NCBI GenBank assembly: GCA_902623215.1
Contig: CACNSS010000006.1
Coordinates: forward strand, 1-58,895
Origin: an uncultured Pelagibacteraceae bacterium
GTDB lineage: Bacteria; Pseudomonadota; Alphaproteobacteria; Pelagibacterales; Pelagibacteraceae
DNA: 58,895 nt
Reading direction: 5' to 3'
Shown here: piece after piece, positions 15,969-25,845 of the stretch
Layout: each line of letters opens with the position of its first letter
Position numbering within the stretch: the first letter of the stretch is position 1
Notes under the pieces: model-generated
What the model was told of the DNA's origin: nothing
The model's database searches: none
Seen by the model: the letters and a program-made list of their open reading frames with translations, nothing else
Program-made: the position numbers and the translations under genes

Positions 15969-16783
15969 TGTCTTTAGTAGAGACTGAATGGTTGGACAAG
16001 AATCTAGATAATGTAAAAATTATTGATTGTTCATGGCATATGCCTTTAACAAAAAGAAATGGTTTTGAGGAATACAAAACCAAGCATATACCCAATTCCA
16101 TATTTTTTGATTTAGATTCTAATTCAAACAAAGAAACAAATCTTCCCCATATGCTGGTTGATAAACATCATTGGGAAAAAATTGTTTCAGCCATGGGAAT
16201 TAAAAATAATGATGAAATAGTAATTTATGACAACTCTGATGTAATAAGTTCGTGTCGATGTTGGTATAATTTTATATATTTTGGACATGATCCAAAATTA
16301 GTTCATATATTAAATGGTGGTTTAAAAAAATGGATCAAAGAAATAAGAATAACTACCTCTGATTTACCTCAGATAAATACATCCAAATATAAGAGCCTAG
16401 AAAAAAAAGAATTAGTTAAGGATATGAAAATGATAAATCAAAATATAATTAAACCAAGTTTTAAAGTTATAGATGCTAGAAGCAGAGAAAGATTTAATGG
16501 AAAAGTTACTGAACCTAGAAAAGGATTGAAGAGTGGTAATATTAAAAACTCTTTTTGTATACCATTTATCACTTGTTTAAATGAGGATAAAACGTTTAAA
16601 GACGTAGTTGAACTTAAAAAAATTTTTCATTCATGTTTAGGTAGTACTACCGATAAGAATGTAGTTTTTTCTTGTGGATCTGGAGTTACTGCGTGTGTTT
16701 TGGCACTAGCTTATTCCCTAATAAATGATAAGTATCTACCTTGCATTTACGATGGTTCTTGGGCTGAATACGGATTAATTTAG
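15968..16783 (+). CDS. sseA: 3-mercaptopyruvate sulfurtransferase
   Basis: A two-domain rhodanese-type sulfurtransferase of 271 residues. The inactive domain is N-terminal (LVETEWLDKNLDNVKIIDCSW start); the second holds the active-site loop VVFSCGSGVTACVL (catalytic cysteine near residue 236). The CGSGVTA loop is the 3-mercaptopyruvate form, as opposed to CRKGVTA of thiosulfate rhodaneses. Length is close to E. coli SseA (281). It transfers sulfur from 3-mercaptopyruvate to thiols or cyanide. It is coupled to msrA by a 1 bp overlap and lies 4 bp before the efflux adaptor gene, so the four genes may form one operon around thiol and oxidative stress. Confidence 0.92.
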   Translation: MSLVETEWLDKNLDNVKIIDCSWHMPLTKRNGFEEYKTKHIPNSIFFDLDSNSNKETNLPHMLVDKHHWEKIVSAMGIKNNDEIVIYDNSDVISSCRCWYNFIYFGHDPKLVHILNGGLKKWIKEIRITTSDLPQINTSKYKSLEKKELVKDMKMINQNIIKPSFKVIDARSRERFNGKVTEPRKGLKSGNIKNSFCIPFITCLNEDKTFKDVVELKKIFHSCLGSTTDKNVVFSCGSGVTACVLALAYSLINDKYLPCIYDGSWAEYGLI

Positions 16784-16787
16784 AAGT

Positions 16788-17657
16788 ATGAAAAGATCTA
16801 CAAAAACAATATCAATAATTTTAATATTTTTTCTTGTTATTGCGGCTGTAATTATTTCAAGAACTTTAATAGCCAATCATTTTAAAAAAAAATTTAGTAA
16901 GATACCTCCTCCTGGAATAATAGTTACAGAGGTGATAAACAAAGAATTTTCAGAAAGAATTGAAACTTTTGGCACCGCAATTTCCAAAAAATCACAAACT
17001 TTCAAAATTAAAAAAGACGACCTCCTAGGTGATTTAGAGCTTAAAGATTTTGTAAAAAAAGGGGATAAATTAATAAGGTTAAAGAGTGGAGATATTATTG
17101 CGCCGTTTAGTGGTGTGCTCGGTTACACAGGGCTTACTGAGGATATTTTAGTTTCAAATAACATATTCATTATTACGCTAGATGATAATTCTGAAATTTA
17201 CTCAGATATAAAGATTCCTGAAAGTTACTCCGCATCAATAAAAAAAGGACTTCCAGTAGAAGTAAAATTATCAAGCTACAAAGGTAAAGTTTTTTCTGGA
17301 GAAGTTGATTTTGTTTCAAGTAGAATAAATGCAGATACGCGAAGTTTATTATCTAGAATTAAAGTGAATAATTTAAACCAAGAATTAATTTCAGGCTCAT
17401 TGTTGGAGGTTAGTATAAAATTTAACTTAAGAAATTCATTAAGCGTGCCTGATACCAGCGTGATGATTGAAGGTGATAAATCATATGTTTATAAAATTAA
17501 TGGTTCAAATATTGCTAATAAAACTGAGGTGAAGACAGGATTAAGAAGTAATAGAAACATTGAGATAATCTCTGGACTTAATGAAGGAGAAACTGTTGTA
17601 GCTGAGGGCCTTAAAAAAGTTAGACCCAACGGTAAAATTAAACCTATTACAAAATAA
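16788..17657 (+). CDS. RND efflux membrane fusion protein lacking the coiled-coil hairpin
   Basis: The periplasmic adaptor of the adjacent RND pump, 289 residues. Residues about 7-29 form an N-terminal membrane anchor. The two lipoyl half-motifs VKKGDKLIRL (about residues 89-98) and IIAPFSGVLGYTG (about 102-114) are separated by only a few residues. In usual adaptors a helical hairpin of tens of residues sits there and reaches the outer-membrane channel. The beta-barrel domain (IPESYSASIKKGLPVEVKL) and the membrane-proximal domain (GLNEGETVVAEGLKKVRPN) are present. It abuts the pump gene with no gap. No TolC-type gene is in the window. Identity as an adaptor is strong; how it couples to an outer channel is open. 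Confidence 0.85.
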   Translation: MKRSTKTISIILIFFLVIAAVIISRTLIANHFKKKFSKIPPPGIIVTEVINKEFSERIETFGTAISKKSQTFKIKKDDLLGDLELKDFVKKGDKLIRLKSGDIIAPFSGVLGYTGLTEDILVSNNIFIITLDDNSEIYSDIKIPESYSASIKKGLPVEVKLSSYKGKVFSGEVDFVSSRINADTRSLLSRIKVNNLNQELISGSLLEVSIKFNLRNSLSVPDTSVMIEGDKSYVYKINGSNIANKTEVKTGLRSNRNIEIISGLNEGETVVAEGLKKVRPNGKIKPITK

Positions 17658-20600
17658 ATGTTTATCACTGAATTAAGTATAAAAAGACCTACAGTATCTT
17701 GGGTAATGTCCCTAATACTAATTATTTTTGGATTATTTGTATTTTGGAAATTACCAGTTAGAGAACTTCCTGACGGCATTCAACCACCTGTGGTTCAAGT
17801 ACAAGTAAATTATAACTCAGCATCAGCGTCAATAATAGATCAAGAAGTTACTCAAGTTATTGAAGATGTAATAGGGGGTGCTGAAGGAATAAAGAATATA
17901 GATTCTAAATCTGAGAATGGCAGGAGCACAATAAATGTTGAGTTTGATACAAGTATAAATTTGGATAACGCTGCAAATGATATTAGAGAAAGAGTTGCAA
18001 GAGTTGTAGATAATTTACCCACAGAGTCAGAGCCCCCACAGATATTAAAAAGAGCTGCAGGTTTTACAACAACAATGTGGTTATCTTTGTCCTCCTCTAC
18101 TTGGAGTGATCTTGAATTAGGAGATTATGCGAAAAGATATTTGGTAGATCAATTTTCAAGTGTAAAAAATGTTGGAAGAATATTAGTTGGTGGTCTAAGA
18201 GAATTAAGTATTAGAGTTTGGATAGATCCGATTAAACTGGCGGCAAATGATCTGACGATAAATGAAGTTGAAGTTGCAATGCGGGGAGAGAATATTAGTC
18301 TTCCAGCTGGGACTCTTGAAGCAGATAACATTGATCTAACGCTTAATTTAGACAAATCTTATAATGATATAGATTCTATTAAACAATTACCGATAAAAAA
18401 AACCAATAATAAAGTTATTTTATTATCTGATATTGCAAATATTGAATTTGGACCTGTTTCAGAAAAAACTCTATTTAAAGCTCAAACTAAAGATCAAATA
18501 AATTTGAAAACTGTCGGGATTGGTATTTATGCAAGAAGTGGTGCATCAACAGTTGAGCTTTCAAAGGATATTAAAAAAAAGATAATTGAAGTAAAAAAAT
18601 CTTTGCCTGAAGAATTAGATTTAAGAGTCTCATTTAATAGAGCTAATTATGTGGAGGCTGCAATTGAGGAAGTATATAAAACCTTGGTTATAGCTTTTAT
18701 TTTGGTTGTTTTAATAATCTATTTATTCTTAGGAAATCTTAAGGCTGTAGTTGTACCAGCTATTGCACTTCCAGTAAGTTTAATAGCCTCTTTTTTAGGT
18801 CTTTATATTTTTGGTCTATCAATAAATATTTTTGTACTTTTAAGTTTTATATTGGCCATAGGCATAATTACAGATGACTCTGTAATCATGACAGATGCAA
18901 TATATAGAAGAATAGAAAATGGAGAAACACCGCTTGTTGCAGCCTACAAAGGATCTAAACAAATATCATTTGCAATAATCGCAACAACACTAATTTTGGT
19001 TGCCGTGTTCCTTCCGCTAATATTTATTGAGGGAATTTCTGGAACATTATTTAAAGAAACTGCAATTGCATTGTCATTTTCAATAGTAATTTCATCTTTT
19101 GTAGCATTAACACTGTCGCCAATGCTTGCTAGTAAATTCTTAAATAAAAAAAGCTCAAAGAAAATTTTTATACAAAAATTTGAGAAAGTTTTTTTAAATT
19201 TTGCCAAATTTTACAGAGAAACTTTGGATTTTATTGTTCACAAAACTAAATTGGTTGGTATTTTTATAGTCTTCATAATTATTTCTTCTATCTTATTATT
19301 TAGTTTTTCAAAAAAGGAATTGTTGCCAATTGAAGATCGTGGTGCTTATTTAATTATAGGAGCTACTGATGAAGGAAGCTCTTTTGAATATACACAAGAA
19401 CAAGCGCAAAAAGTTGAAGCTAGGTTAATACCACTTTTACAATCTAAAGATAGTCCTTACTCAAGATTTATTATGCGCGTACCTGGATTTGGAAATTCAG
19501 CAAACTCATTTAATAGTTTCATTATAATTGCTCTTTTAGATGATTGGAAAAAAAGAAAAAAGGGACAAAAGATAATATTAAGAGAGGCAATTGGAAAAAT
19601 TGTTACTCTCCCCCAAGCCCTGGCTTTTCCCATATCTCCACAATCCATAAGAGTTTCTAATTATAATAAGCCAGTACAAATGGTTATTTATGGTAACAGC
19701 TACGAAGAACTCGAAGAAATTCAAACACAAATAATTCGAAAAATTAGATCTAACAAAAACCTCTCAAGAATTGAATCTGATTACAATAGAAATAAACCTG
19801 AGGTAAAATTAATAATAAACAAAAATAAAGCTAAAGATCTAGGAGTCTCTACAAAAGCTATTGGAGAAACTCTAGAAACTCTTTATGGTGGCAAGAAAAT
19901 CACTACCTTTAATAAATTAGGTAGAGAATATCCAATTATTGTTCAACAATATTTGTCTGATAGGAGAAATAAAGAGGGAGTTTCAAAGATATTTGTTCGT
20001 TCCGACACTACTGGAAAACTGATCTCACTTGCAAATTTAGTAAGCTTTAAAGAGGAAGGCTCTGCAAAAGAATTATCAAGGTATAACAGACAAAGAGCAG
20101 TAACAATTTCTGCAAATATTAATGAAGGCTATACGTTAATTGAAGCAATAAGATTTTTTGAAGATGTAATGGAAAATTTAGCCCCAAAAAATCAAATTAC
20201 TTGGAAAGGAAAATCTGAGGAAATAAAAGAGACAAGTAATGAATTGTTTGTAATATTTGTTTTATCTTTACTGACTGCATATTTGGTAATGGCTGCAACC
20301 TTTAATTCTTTTATTCATCCATTTATAATTGTTTTAACTGTTCCATTAGCAATATTTGGTGGATTAGTTTTCATATTATTTTTAAACAGCTCTGTGAATA
20401 TTTTTTCTCAAATTGCTCTCATCATTCTTATAGGTATCTCTACAAAAAATAGTATTTTAATAGTCGATTATGCTAATCGAATAAGAACTACAGGCAAAAA
20501 TATTGAGTCAGCAGTTAAAGAGGCATGCTCAGTGAGGTTTAGACCAATCATCATGACATCTTTAAGTACTATGATTGCAATGATGCCACTTGTTATAGGA

Positions 20601-20786
20601 AACATTGGACCAGGTGCTGGTGAGGGTTCAAGATTGGCTGTGGGATCAACTATTCTAGGTGGAATGATTATTTCAACGTTTTTTACATTATATATTACTC
20701 CATCAATGTACTTGGCTTTAGCTAGAAATACAAAGAGAATAGATGAAGTTGATTTAGAATTAAAAAAAGAATTATCTAAAAAATAA
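17658..20786 (+). CDS. RND-family efflux pump, inner-membrane transporter (AcrB/MexB-like)
   Basis: A full-length (1042 residues) proton-driven RND exporter with the usual twelve helices and two large periplasmic loops. The start FITELSIKRPTVSWVMSLIL is typical. The proton-relay aspartate pair is in IGIITDDSVIMTDAI (about residues 397-411), and the relay lysine is in IGISTKNSILIVDYA (about 927-941). GSRLAVGSTILGGMIIST near the end is a conserved block. All relay residues are present, so it should be active. It abuts the short adaptor gene and its tail overlaps the convergent SLT lipoprotein by 11 bp. Substrates are unknown; the sequence resembles multidrug more than heavy-metal pumps. Confidence 0.92.
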   Translation: MFITELSIKRPTVSWVMSLILIIFGLFVFWKLPVRELPDGIQPPVVQVQVNYNSASASIIDQEVTQVIEDVIGGAEGIKNIDSKSENGRSTINVEFDTSINLDNAANDIRERVARVVDNLPTESEPPQILKRAAGFTTTMWLSLSSSTWSDLELGDYAKRYLVDQFSSVKNVGRILVGGLRELSIRVWIDPIKLAANDLTINEVEVAMRGENISLPAGTLEADNIDLTLNLDKSYNDIDSIKQLPIKKTNNKVILLSDIANIEFGPVSEKTLFKAQTKDQINLKTVGIGIYARSGASTVELSKDIKKKIIEVKKSLPEELDLRVSFNRANYVEAAIEEVYKTLVIAFILVVLIIYLFLGNLKAVVVPAIALPVSLIASFLGLYIFGLSINIFVLLSFILAIGIITDDSVIMTDAIYRRIENGETPLVAAYKGSKQISFAIIATTLILVAVFLPLIFIEGISGTLFKETAIALSFSIVISSFVALTLSPMLASKFLNKKSSKKIFIQKFEKVFLNFAKFYRETLDFIVHKTKLVGIFIVFIIISSILLFSFSKKELLPIEDRGAYLIIGATDEGSSFEYTQEQAQKVEARLIPLLQSKDSPYSRFIMRVPGFGNSANSFNSFIIIALLDDWKKRKKGQKIILREAIGKIVTLPQALAFPISPQSIRVSNYNKPVQMVIYGNSYEELEEIQTQIIRKIRSNKNLSRIESDYNRNKPEVKLIINKNKAKDLGVSTKAIGETLETLYGGKKITTFNKLGREYPIIVQQYLSDRRNKEGVSKIFVRSDTTGKLISLANLVSFKEEGSAKELSRYNRQRAVTISANINEGYTLIEAIRFFEDVMENLAPKNQITWKGKSEEIKETSNELFVIFVLSLLTAYLVMAATFNSFIHPFIIVLTVPLAIFGGLVFILFLNSSVNIFSQIALIILIGISTKNSILIVDYANRIRTTGKNIESAVKEACSVRFRPIIMTSLSTMIAMMPLVIGNIGPGAGEGSRLAVGSTILGGMIISTFFTLYITPSMYLALARNTKRIDEVDLELKKELSKK

Positions 20787-21375
20787 TATATTTATTTTTA
20801 TTAAGAGATTTACTGCACTCTGATAATTGTCTCTTATAAAGGCTAGCTTGTTTTTCTACTTTTTTGGCTAGTCCAATTACTTTCTTATTCTTTTTGTAAT
20901 GTTTGAAATTTCCCCAACCCTCATGGTAAGCAAGATATTGCTTGAAAGCATCTTTTTTTGAAATTTTTAAAATTGTTTCAGATTTATTTGTATACCAACC
21001 AATAAAGTCTACACTATCTTTAAATCTTGCTCTTGTAGCTAATTTGTTTCCAGTCTCTTTTTTATATTGCTCCCATGTTCCTTTAACGGCTTGTGAGTAA
21101 CCGAATGAACTTGATGGTCTTTTATAAGGGATAACTTTAAAAATTTTTTGTCTTGCAGGTTTTGCTAACCAATCAAAATCTGACTCCATTTTTATAATTG
21201 CAAGTTGAATATAAATCGGGGTGCCCCATTTTTTTTCAACTTTCTTTGTATGCTTATACCAAAGATATCTCTCGTTAAATATTGAGCAACTATTAGAAGT
21301 GTTTGATGGAATTGATGAACAACCTATTAATAAAAAAAAAAATAAAAAAATTAATTTATTTTTTAAATACGTCAT
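20776..21375 (-). CDS. SLT-domain lipoprotein, putative lytic transglycosylase
   Basis: The 199-residue protein has a lipoprotein signal (FFFLLIGCSS, lipidated cysteine near residue 19) and one goose-lysozyme-like SLT domain. The catalytic glutamate should be in LAIIKMESDFDW (about residue 64), followed by SSFGYSQAVKGTWEQYK (about 89-105), the GxxQ-like segment, and YLAYHEGWGNF (about 148-158), the YN-cup equivalent. Lytic transglycosylases cut peptidoglycan between MurNAc and GlcNAc to 1,6-anhydro products. These are what the AmpG/AmgK/MurU genes elsewhere in the window would handle. It overlaps the VanZ gene upstream by 20 bp and the pump gene tail by 11 bp. Confidence 0.82.
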   Translation of the reverse strand: MTYLKNKLIFLFFFLLIGCSSIPSNTSNSCSIFNERYLWYKHTKKVEKKWGTPIYIQLAIIKMESDFDWLAKPARQKIFKVIPYKRPSSSFGYSQAVKGTWEQYKKETGNKLATRARFKDSVDFIGWYTNKSETILKISKKDAFKQYLAYHEGWGNFKHYKKNKKVIGLAKKVEKQASLYKRQLSECSKSLNKNKYIIF

Positions 21376-21751
21376 ATTTATTTATAATTTTCTTAATGAA
21401 AATTACAACAATCACTCCAAATATATTTCCAAAAAGGTCTTGCCATTGAAAACTTCTTTCAGGTATTAATAAGTGGGAAACTTCGAGAATTATTGATAAT
21501 ACAATTAAGTAGATTATTAATATCTTGGTCTCGTTAAATTTAAAAAAGGTAAGAAAACCTACTGTTGACAATAGGATAAAAACATAAAAATGATTCGATG
21601 ATATTATAAAGTCACGTGTTATTTGAGGTTGCATTTTAATATCACCGTGCAGAAGAAGACCAATCAAACTACCTGGAAAAATATATAAAAAAATTAGACA
21701 AAAGTTCAAAAAGTAAAAAATTATTTTATATTTAGAAAAAAATTTTATCAT
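21356..21751 (-). CDS. VanZ-like membrane protein
   Basis: A 131-residue protein with four hydrophobic segments and the VanZ-type motif PERSFQWQDLFGNIFGV (about residues 97-113) before the last helix. The VanZ family is a loose group of small membrane proteins; function in most bacteria is unknown, and teicoplanin resistance applies only to the named member. It overlaps the downstream SLT lipoprotein by 20 bp, so the pair is one envelope operon, divergent from gpmA. Confidence 0.78.
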   Translation of the reverse strand: MIKFFSKYKIIFYFLNFCLIFLYIFPGSLIGLLLHGDIKMQPQITRDFIISSNHFYVFILLSTVGFLTFFKFNETKILIIYLIVLSIILEVSHLLIPERSFQWQDLFGNIFGVIVVIFIKKIINKYDVFKK

Positions 21752-21794
21752 TAATTATATAGTTTTATTTATAAATATATTTTAAAAATACAAT

Positions 21795-22508
21795 ATGGGT
21801 TTTTTAATTCTTGTAAGACATGGGCAAAGCACTTGGAATCTTGAGAAAAAATTTACAGGATGGGTTGACGTAGATATTACTGAAATAGGCAAATCCGAAG
21901 CTAAAAAAGCGGGTCAGCTTATCAAGGAACAAAACCTTAAAATAAATTATTATTATTCATCTATTCAATTAAGAGCAAAGCATACCATAAAAATTATAAA
22001 AGAAATTTTAAATGATGAAAAAGAGTTCAAATCTGCCTGGCAACTTAATGAGAGGCACTATGGAGCTCTTACTGGTTTAAATAAGATAGAAATGGCAAAA
22101 AAAATTGGTGAAAAAAAAGTGCACGAATTTCGTAGATCTTGGAATATGAAACCAGATGCCTTAAGTAAAAAAAGTCCATACCATCCTAGTAACATAAGTA
22201 TTTATAAAGATGTTCCAGAGGAGCTTATTCCAAGCACAGAGTCTTTAAAAGATACTTACGATAGAGTCGTTAAATTTTTTGAGGAAGAAATCCAAGAAAA
22301 ATTGAGAGATACTAATATTTTAATTTCTGCCCATGGCAATTCTATTAGAGCTTTATGCAAAAAACTTTTTAAATTAGATAACAATCTGATTTCAAATTTA
22401 GAAATACCTACAGGAAATCCTTTATTAATAAAGTTAGACAACAGTTTGAGTATCACAAAATGTGAGTATCTTGATAAAGAGAGGGCTAAAGATCTTTTAG
22501 TTTTTTGA
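21795..22508 (+). CDS. gpmA: 2,3-bisphosphoglycerate-dependent phosphoglycerate mutase
   Basis: GpmA interconverts 3- and 2-phosphoglycerate in glycolysis and gluconeogenesis. The 237-residue product has the catalytic LVRHGQSTWNLEKKFTGW (His near residue 9) and TEIGKSEAKKAG. Further family blocks are QLNERHYGALTGLNK (about residues 86-100), with the conserved glutamate and tyrosine, and ISAHGNSIRAL (second His about 180). This is the cofactor-dependent type; length matches. It is a single gene, with the last 23 bp overlapping the convergent murU gene. Confidence 0.94.
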   Translation: MGFLILVRHGQSTWNLEKKFTGWVDVDITEIGKSEAKKAGQLIKEQNLKINYYYSSIQLRAKHTIKIIKEILNDEKEFKSAWQLNERHYGALTGLNKIEMAKKIGEKKVHEFRRSWNMKPDALSKKSPYHPSNISIYKDVPEELIPSTESLKDTYDRVVKFFEEEIQEKLRDTNILISAHGNSIRALCKKLFKLDNNLISNLEIPTGNPLLIKLDNSLSITKCEYLDKERAKDLLVF

Positions 22509-23175
22509 AAGTTTCTAAATTAGTTAAATGATAGAATTTATTTAAGCTTTCATATCCATTAAGTTGATTCTTGTTTCGTAATTCTTTCCATACGTCTAAA
22601 ATTGAAAAGTTTTTTAAATTGTAATTTTCAAACAAACTTTTATTGAAAATTTTACAACCAATATAAATAAAATTATTATTTTCACCTTTTTGCAATAAAT
22701 TATCTTTTAAGTTAAAATCACCATTAAAACTCTTATCAAAACTTAATTTCTTATCTGCAACTAAAAGAATGCAATTCAATTTATTAGAAAAATAAAAATC
22801 TTGCATTTCATTTATTTCATTAACGTATTTATAGTTCCACAAGGTATCAGGATTAAAAACTAAAAAATCTTGATCTGTAGTATCTTTTACTAAATTCATT
22901 ATACCACCGCCTGTATCCAAAATATTCTTTCCGTCTTCTTTAATTTTAATATCTACTTCAAAATTTTTCATTTTAATAAATTCATTTATTTGATCTCCTA
23001 AGTGAAACGTATTTATGAGAATTTTTTTTATACCAAGTTTAGAAATTACATTAATACAATTTTCTAAAATTGTAGTATTTTTAATTTTCAGCAGAGGTTT
23101 TGGAGTTTCAAGAGTTAGGGGACTCAGTCTTTTACCAAAACCTGCACATAATATTAATGCAGTTCTAATTCTCAT
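22486..23175 (-). CDS. murU: N-acetylmuramate 1-phosphate uridylyltransferase-like nucleotidyltransferase
   Basis: A sugar-1-phosphate nucleotidyltransferase of 229 residues. The N-terminus has the nucleotide-binding signature LILCAGFGKRLSPLT followed by PKPLLKI (about residues 8-30). DTGGGIMNL (about 87-95) and FNPDTLWNY (about 108-116, metal-binding Asp) are further core motifs. It overlaps amgK by 4 bp (ATGA), and tsaE-amgK-murU is a recurring order in alpha- and gammaproteobacteria. There AmgK and MurU turn cell-wall MurNAc into UDP-MurNAc, bypassing de novo synthesis. MurU is therefore the best call; other sugar substrates remain possible. Confidence 0.85.
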   Translation of the reverse strand: MRIRTALILCAGFGKRLSPLTLETPKPLLKIKNTTILENCINVISKLGIKKILINTFHLGDQINEFIKMKNFEVDIKIKEDGKNILDTGGGIMNLVKDTTDQDFLVFNPDTLWNYKYVNEINEMQDFYFSNKLNCILLVADKKLSFDKSFNGDFNLKDNLLQKGENNNFIYIGCKIFNKSLFENYNLKNFSILDVWKELRNKNQLNGYESLNKFYHLTNLETFKKLKDL

Positions 23176-24113
23176 TTAATTTTTTTTTCAAAATTTTGAC
23201 TTAATAAACTTTTTAAATCAAAGAATACTTCGTTTTCTTTAATACGCATATTTATTAACTCCCATGTATATGGAATTAATTTAATATACTTTTTTTTTCC
23301 ATCTCTCAAAGATAAACGTGTAAAAATTCCAATTATCTTAAGATTTCTTAAAACTGATAATATTTCAAAATCATTTTTAAATTTATTCTTTTTCAAATTT
23401 TTTTGTTTTTTAAGGTAATAATCATAAACTTTTTTTTTAAATGATTTTGATGTCTTAAATCTTACATCATCAATTAGAGATGCTAAATCGTATGCACTAT
23501 TTCCAATTAAAGCGTCTTGACTATCTATAACTCCTATTTCATCCCTGAATAGCATAAGATTTGATACATGAAAATCTCTATGGACAAACACATTATTTTT
23601 TAAATTTAATTTTGATATTAATTCCTTAATTATTTTATTAAATTTTTTTGAAAAAGTTTTTTTTTTAGAGCTTTTTAAATTTTCCTCTGCATACCATTTG
23701 CTGAACAATTTAGCCTCATTGATTAAAATTTTTTTGTTATATTGAGGAATATGATAAATCTTATTTTTAAAATTTTTTATATTTCTATTCTTTATTAATT
23801 GTATCTTAATCAATGAATCTATTATTTTTTTAAAATATAAAAATTTATTAACTTTTTTTCTTTTCAGAATTTTAAATATTGTGTGGTCACCAAAATCCTG
23901 AATTTCTATATAGTTTTTTTTGTAATTCTCTCTAATTAATTTTGGAGCTAAAATTTTATTTTTATTTAATATTCTATTTATAGCCTCATATATGATTAAA
24001 TTTTTAATTTTTTCTTTTTTTGCAAGGACTATTATAGAATTATAGTTTTTACCTTTTTTTCTATAAAATTTTCTGAAAGATGCATCACCCTTTATTTTTT
24101 TCAAATTTTTCAT
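23172..24113 (-). CDS. amgK: N-acetylmuramate/N-acetylglucosamine kinase, AmgK-like
   Basis: A member of the aminoglycoside-phosphotransferase (APH/choline kinase) superfamily, about 313 residues. The N-terminus KKIKGDASFRKFYR matches the GDAS(F/S)R(R)Y(Y/F)R start of AmgK. The catalytic loop is FVHRDFHVSNLML (about residues 156-168) and the metal-binding segment GVIDSQDALIGNSAYDLASL (about 174-193). AmgK phosphorylates MurNAc and GlcNAc at C1, feeding MurU next door. An in-frame TTG three bases upstream is ignored in favour of the ATG at 24113. The protein is extremely lysine-rich, as usual for AT-rich genomes. It is 6 bp from tsaE and overlaps murU by 4 bp. Confidence 0.85.
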   Translation of the reverse strand: MKNLKKIKGDASFRKFYRKKGKNYNSIIVLAKKEKIKNLIIYEAINRILNKNKILAPKLIRENYKKNYIEIQDFGDHTIFKILKRKKVNKFLYFKKIIDSLIKIQLIKNRNIKNFKNKIYHIPQYNKKILINEAKLFSKWYAEENLKSSKKKTFSKKFNKIIKELISKLNLKNNVFVHRDFHVSNLMLFRDEIGVIDSQDALIGNSAYDLASLIDDVRFKTSKSFKKKVYDYYLKKQKNLKKNKFKNDFEILSVLRNLKIIGIFTRLSLRDGKKKYIKLIPYTWELINMRIKENEVFFDLKSLLSQNFEKKIK

Positions 24114-24119
24114 CAAAAA

Positions 24120-24575
24120 TTATAGTTTTAGACCTTTAATTTGTACTGATCTTTTTTGATAATCATCCTCATATTTAAAAAATAATTCTATTAATTTTTC
24201 AGGTTTTTTTTGAATAATTTCGGGCCATTCTATTAATGTAATTGTATTTAGATTATCTTCAAATAGACTCAGGCTCTTTAATTCACCATCATTTTTTAAC
24301 CTAAATAAATCGTAATGATTTACGACAAATTTATTCACATCGTATTTGTTTAAAAGATTAAAAGTAGGGCTTGTCACCTCTGTAATTTTTACTTTATTCT
24401 TTTGTTGAAAAGCATTCACGAGATATCTTACAAAAGTAGTTTTGCCTACTCCTATTTCACCGTATACAAAAACTATATAATTTGGTTTAAGTTTATTTAA
24501 AAAATTCTTAGCGAATTCTTTAGTATCTTTTTCAGAGTTTAAAATTATTTTATCACTGTTAGTAGCGATAGGCAT
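24120..24575 (-). CDS. tsaE: TsaE, ATPase of the tRNA threonylcarbamoyladenosine pathway
   Basis: TsaE works with TsaB, TsaD and TsaC to make the t6A modification at position 37 of ANN-decoding tRNAs. The Walker A motif is [16 protein letters not shown]. The tail of the family motif [11 protein letters not shown] follows (about residues 65-75), then YDLFRLKN and LIEWPE (Walker B area). GTG (24605) and ATG (24593) starts in frame would give longer products deep inside ahcY. The MPIATN start (24575) gives 151 residues, a 17 bp overlap with the ahcY stop, and the usual distance to the conserved core. It is likely essential. Partner tsa genes are outside the window. Confidence 0.88.
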   Translation of the reverse strand: MPIATNSDKIILNSEKDTKEFAKNFLNKLKPNYIVFVYGEIGVGKTTFVRYLVNAFQQKNKVKITEVTSPTFNLLNKYDVNKFVVNHYDLFRLKNDGELKSLSLFEDNLNTITLIEWPEIIQKKPEKLIELFFKYEDDYQKRSVQIKGLKL

Positions 24576-25845
24576 TTGGTTTGAATGGACCATTAACGCC
24601 GACACTTATATAGTCTGCTTGATCTTTAGATAGTTTAGTTAACTTTGCACCAACTTTCTTTAAATGTAGAGTAGCAACTTTTTCATCTAAATGTTTTGGC
24701 AAGACATATACTTTATTTTCATAATTTTTATGATTGTTCCAAAGTTCTATTTGTGCAATTACTTGATTGGTAAATGATGCACTCATCACGAAGCTCGGAT
24801 GCCCAGTTGCACATCCTAGATTGACTAGTCTGCCCTCCGCTAAAAGAATTATCCTTTTTTTACTAGGTAATTCGATTTCATGGACTTGAGGTTTAATCTC
24901 TGTCCATTTATAATTTTTTAAAGCATCAACCTGAATTTCATTATCAAAATGACCGATATTACATAGTATTGCTCTATCTTTCATTTCTCTCATATGATCA
25001 GCAGTAACAATATCTTTGTTACCAGTAGCTGTAACAATAATATCTGCTTGGCCTATAGCATCCTCCATTAGAACAACCTCATAACCTTCCATAGCAGCTT
25101 GTAGAGCACAAATTGGATCTGCTTCAGTGACCAAAACTCTAGCGCCACTTTGTCTGAGTGAAGCGGCACTACCTTTTCCCACATCCCCAAAACCTGCCAC
25201 AATAGCGACTTTTCCAGACATCATTACATCTGTTGCCCTTCGTATTCCGTCGACTAAACTTTCTCTACAACCATAAAGATTATCAAATTTTGATTTTGTA
25301 ACAGAGTCATTAACATTTATGGCTGGAACTAATAGTGATTTGTCTTTTTCCATTTTATTAAGCGCTTTAATTCCAGTTGTAGTTTCTTCAGAAACACCCT
25401 TAACGTCTTTTAATAAATCTTTATATTCTTTATGCATTATTGCGGTAAGATCACCACCATCATCTAAAAGCATATTTGGTTTCCAATCTTTATTTCCTAT
25501 GATTGTTTGTTTAATACACCACAAATATTCCTCTTCTGTCTCACCTTTCCAAGCATAAACGGGTATTCCTGCTTTAGCTATAGCAGCAGCTGCATGGTCT
25601 TGAGTAGAAAAAATATTGCACGACGACCACCTTACCTCTGCACCTAAATTTACTAATGTTTCAATCAAAACTGCTGTTTGAATAGTCATGTGTAAACAAC
25701 CAATAATCTTTGCTCCTTTAAGAGGAGATTTGCCCTTATATTCTTCTCTTAGTGCTATCAATCCAGGCATCTCACTTTCAGCTATTGAGATTTCTTTACG
25801 ACCAAATTCTGCTTGAGATATATCTTTAACTTTAAAATCTGACAT
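24559..25845 (-). CDS. ahcY: S-adenosylhomocysteine hydrolase
   Basis: AhcY splits S-adenosylhomocysteine into adenosine and homocysteine and keeps SAM-dependent methylation running. The 428-residue product has the substrate region [15 protein letters not shown] (about residues 51-65) and the signature [16 protein letters not shown]. The NAD-binding [14 protein letters not shown] is at about 218-231, and [11 protein letters not shown] and the C-terminal [10 protein letters not shown] follow. The Lys-Tyr end is a family hallmark that binds NAD. The gene lies 45 bp after chvG and overlaps tsaE. No SAH riboswitch motif was recognised in the short leader. It replenishes homocysteine, linking to metX and cfa methyl chemistry. 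Confidence 0.97.
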   Translation of the reverse strand: MSDFKVKDISQAEFGRKEISIAESEMPGLIALREEYKGKSPLKGAKIIGCLHMTIQTAVLIETLVNLGAEVRWSSCNIFSTQDHAAAAIAKAGIPVYAWKGETEEEYLWCIKQTIIGNKDWKPNMLLDDGGDLTAIMHKEYKDLLKDVKGVSEETTTGIKALNKMEKDKSLLVPAINVNDSVTKSKFDNLYGCRESLVDGIRRATDVMMSGKVAIVAGFGDVGKGSAASLRQSGARVLVTEADPICALQAAMEGYEVVLMEDAIGQADIIVTATGNKDIVTADHMREMKDRAILCNIGHFDNEIQVDALKNYKWTEIKPQVHEIELPSKKRIILLAEGRLVNLGCATGHPSFVMSASFTNQVIAQIELWNNHKNYENKVYVLPKHLDEKVATLHLKKVGAKLTKLSKDQADYISVGVNGPFKPNAYRY

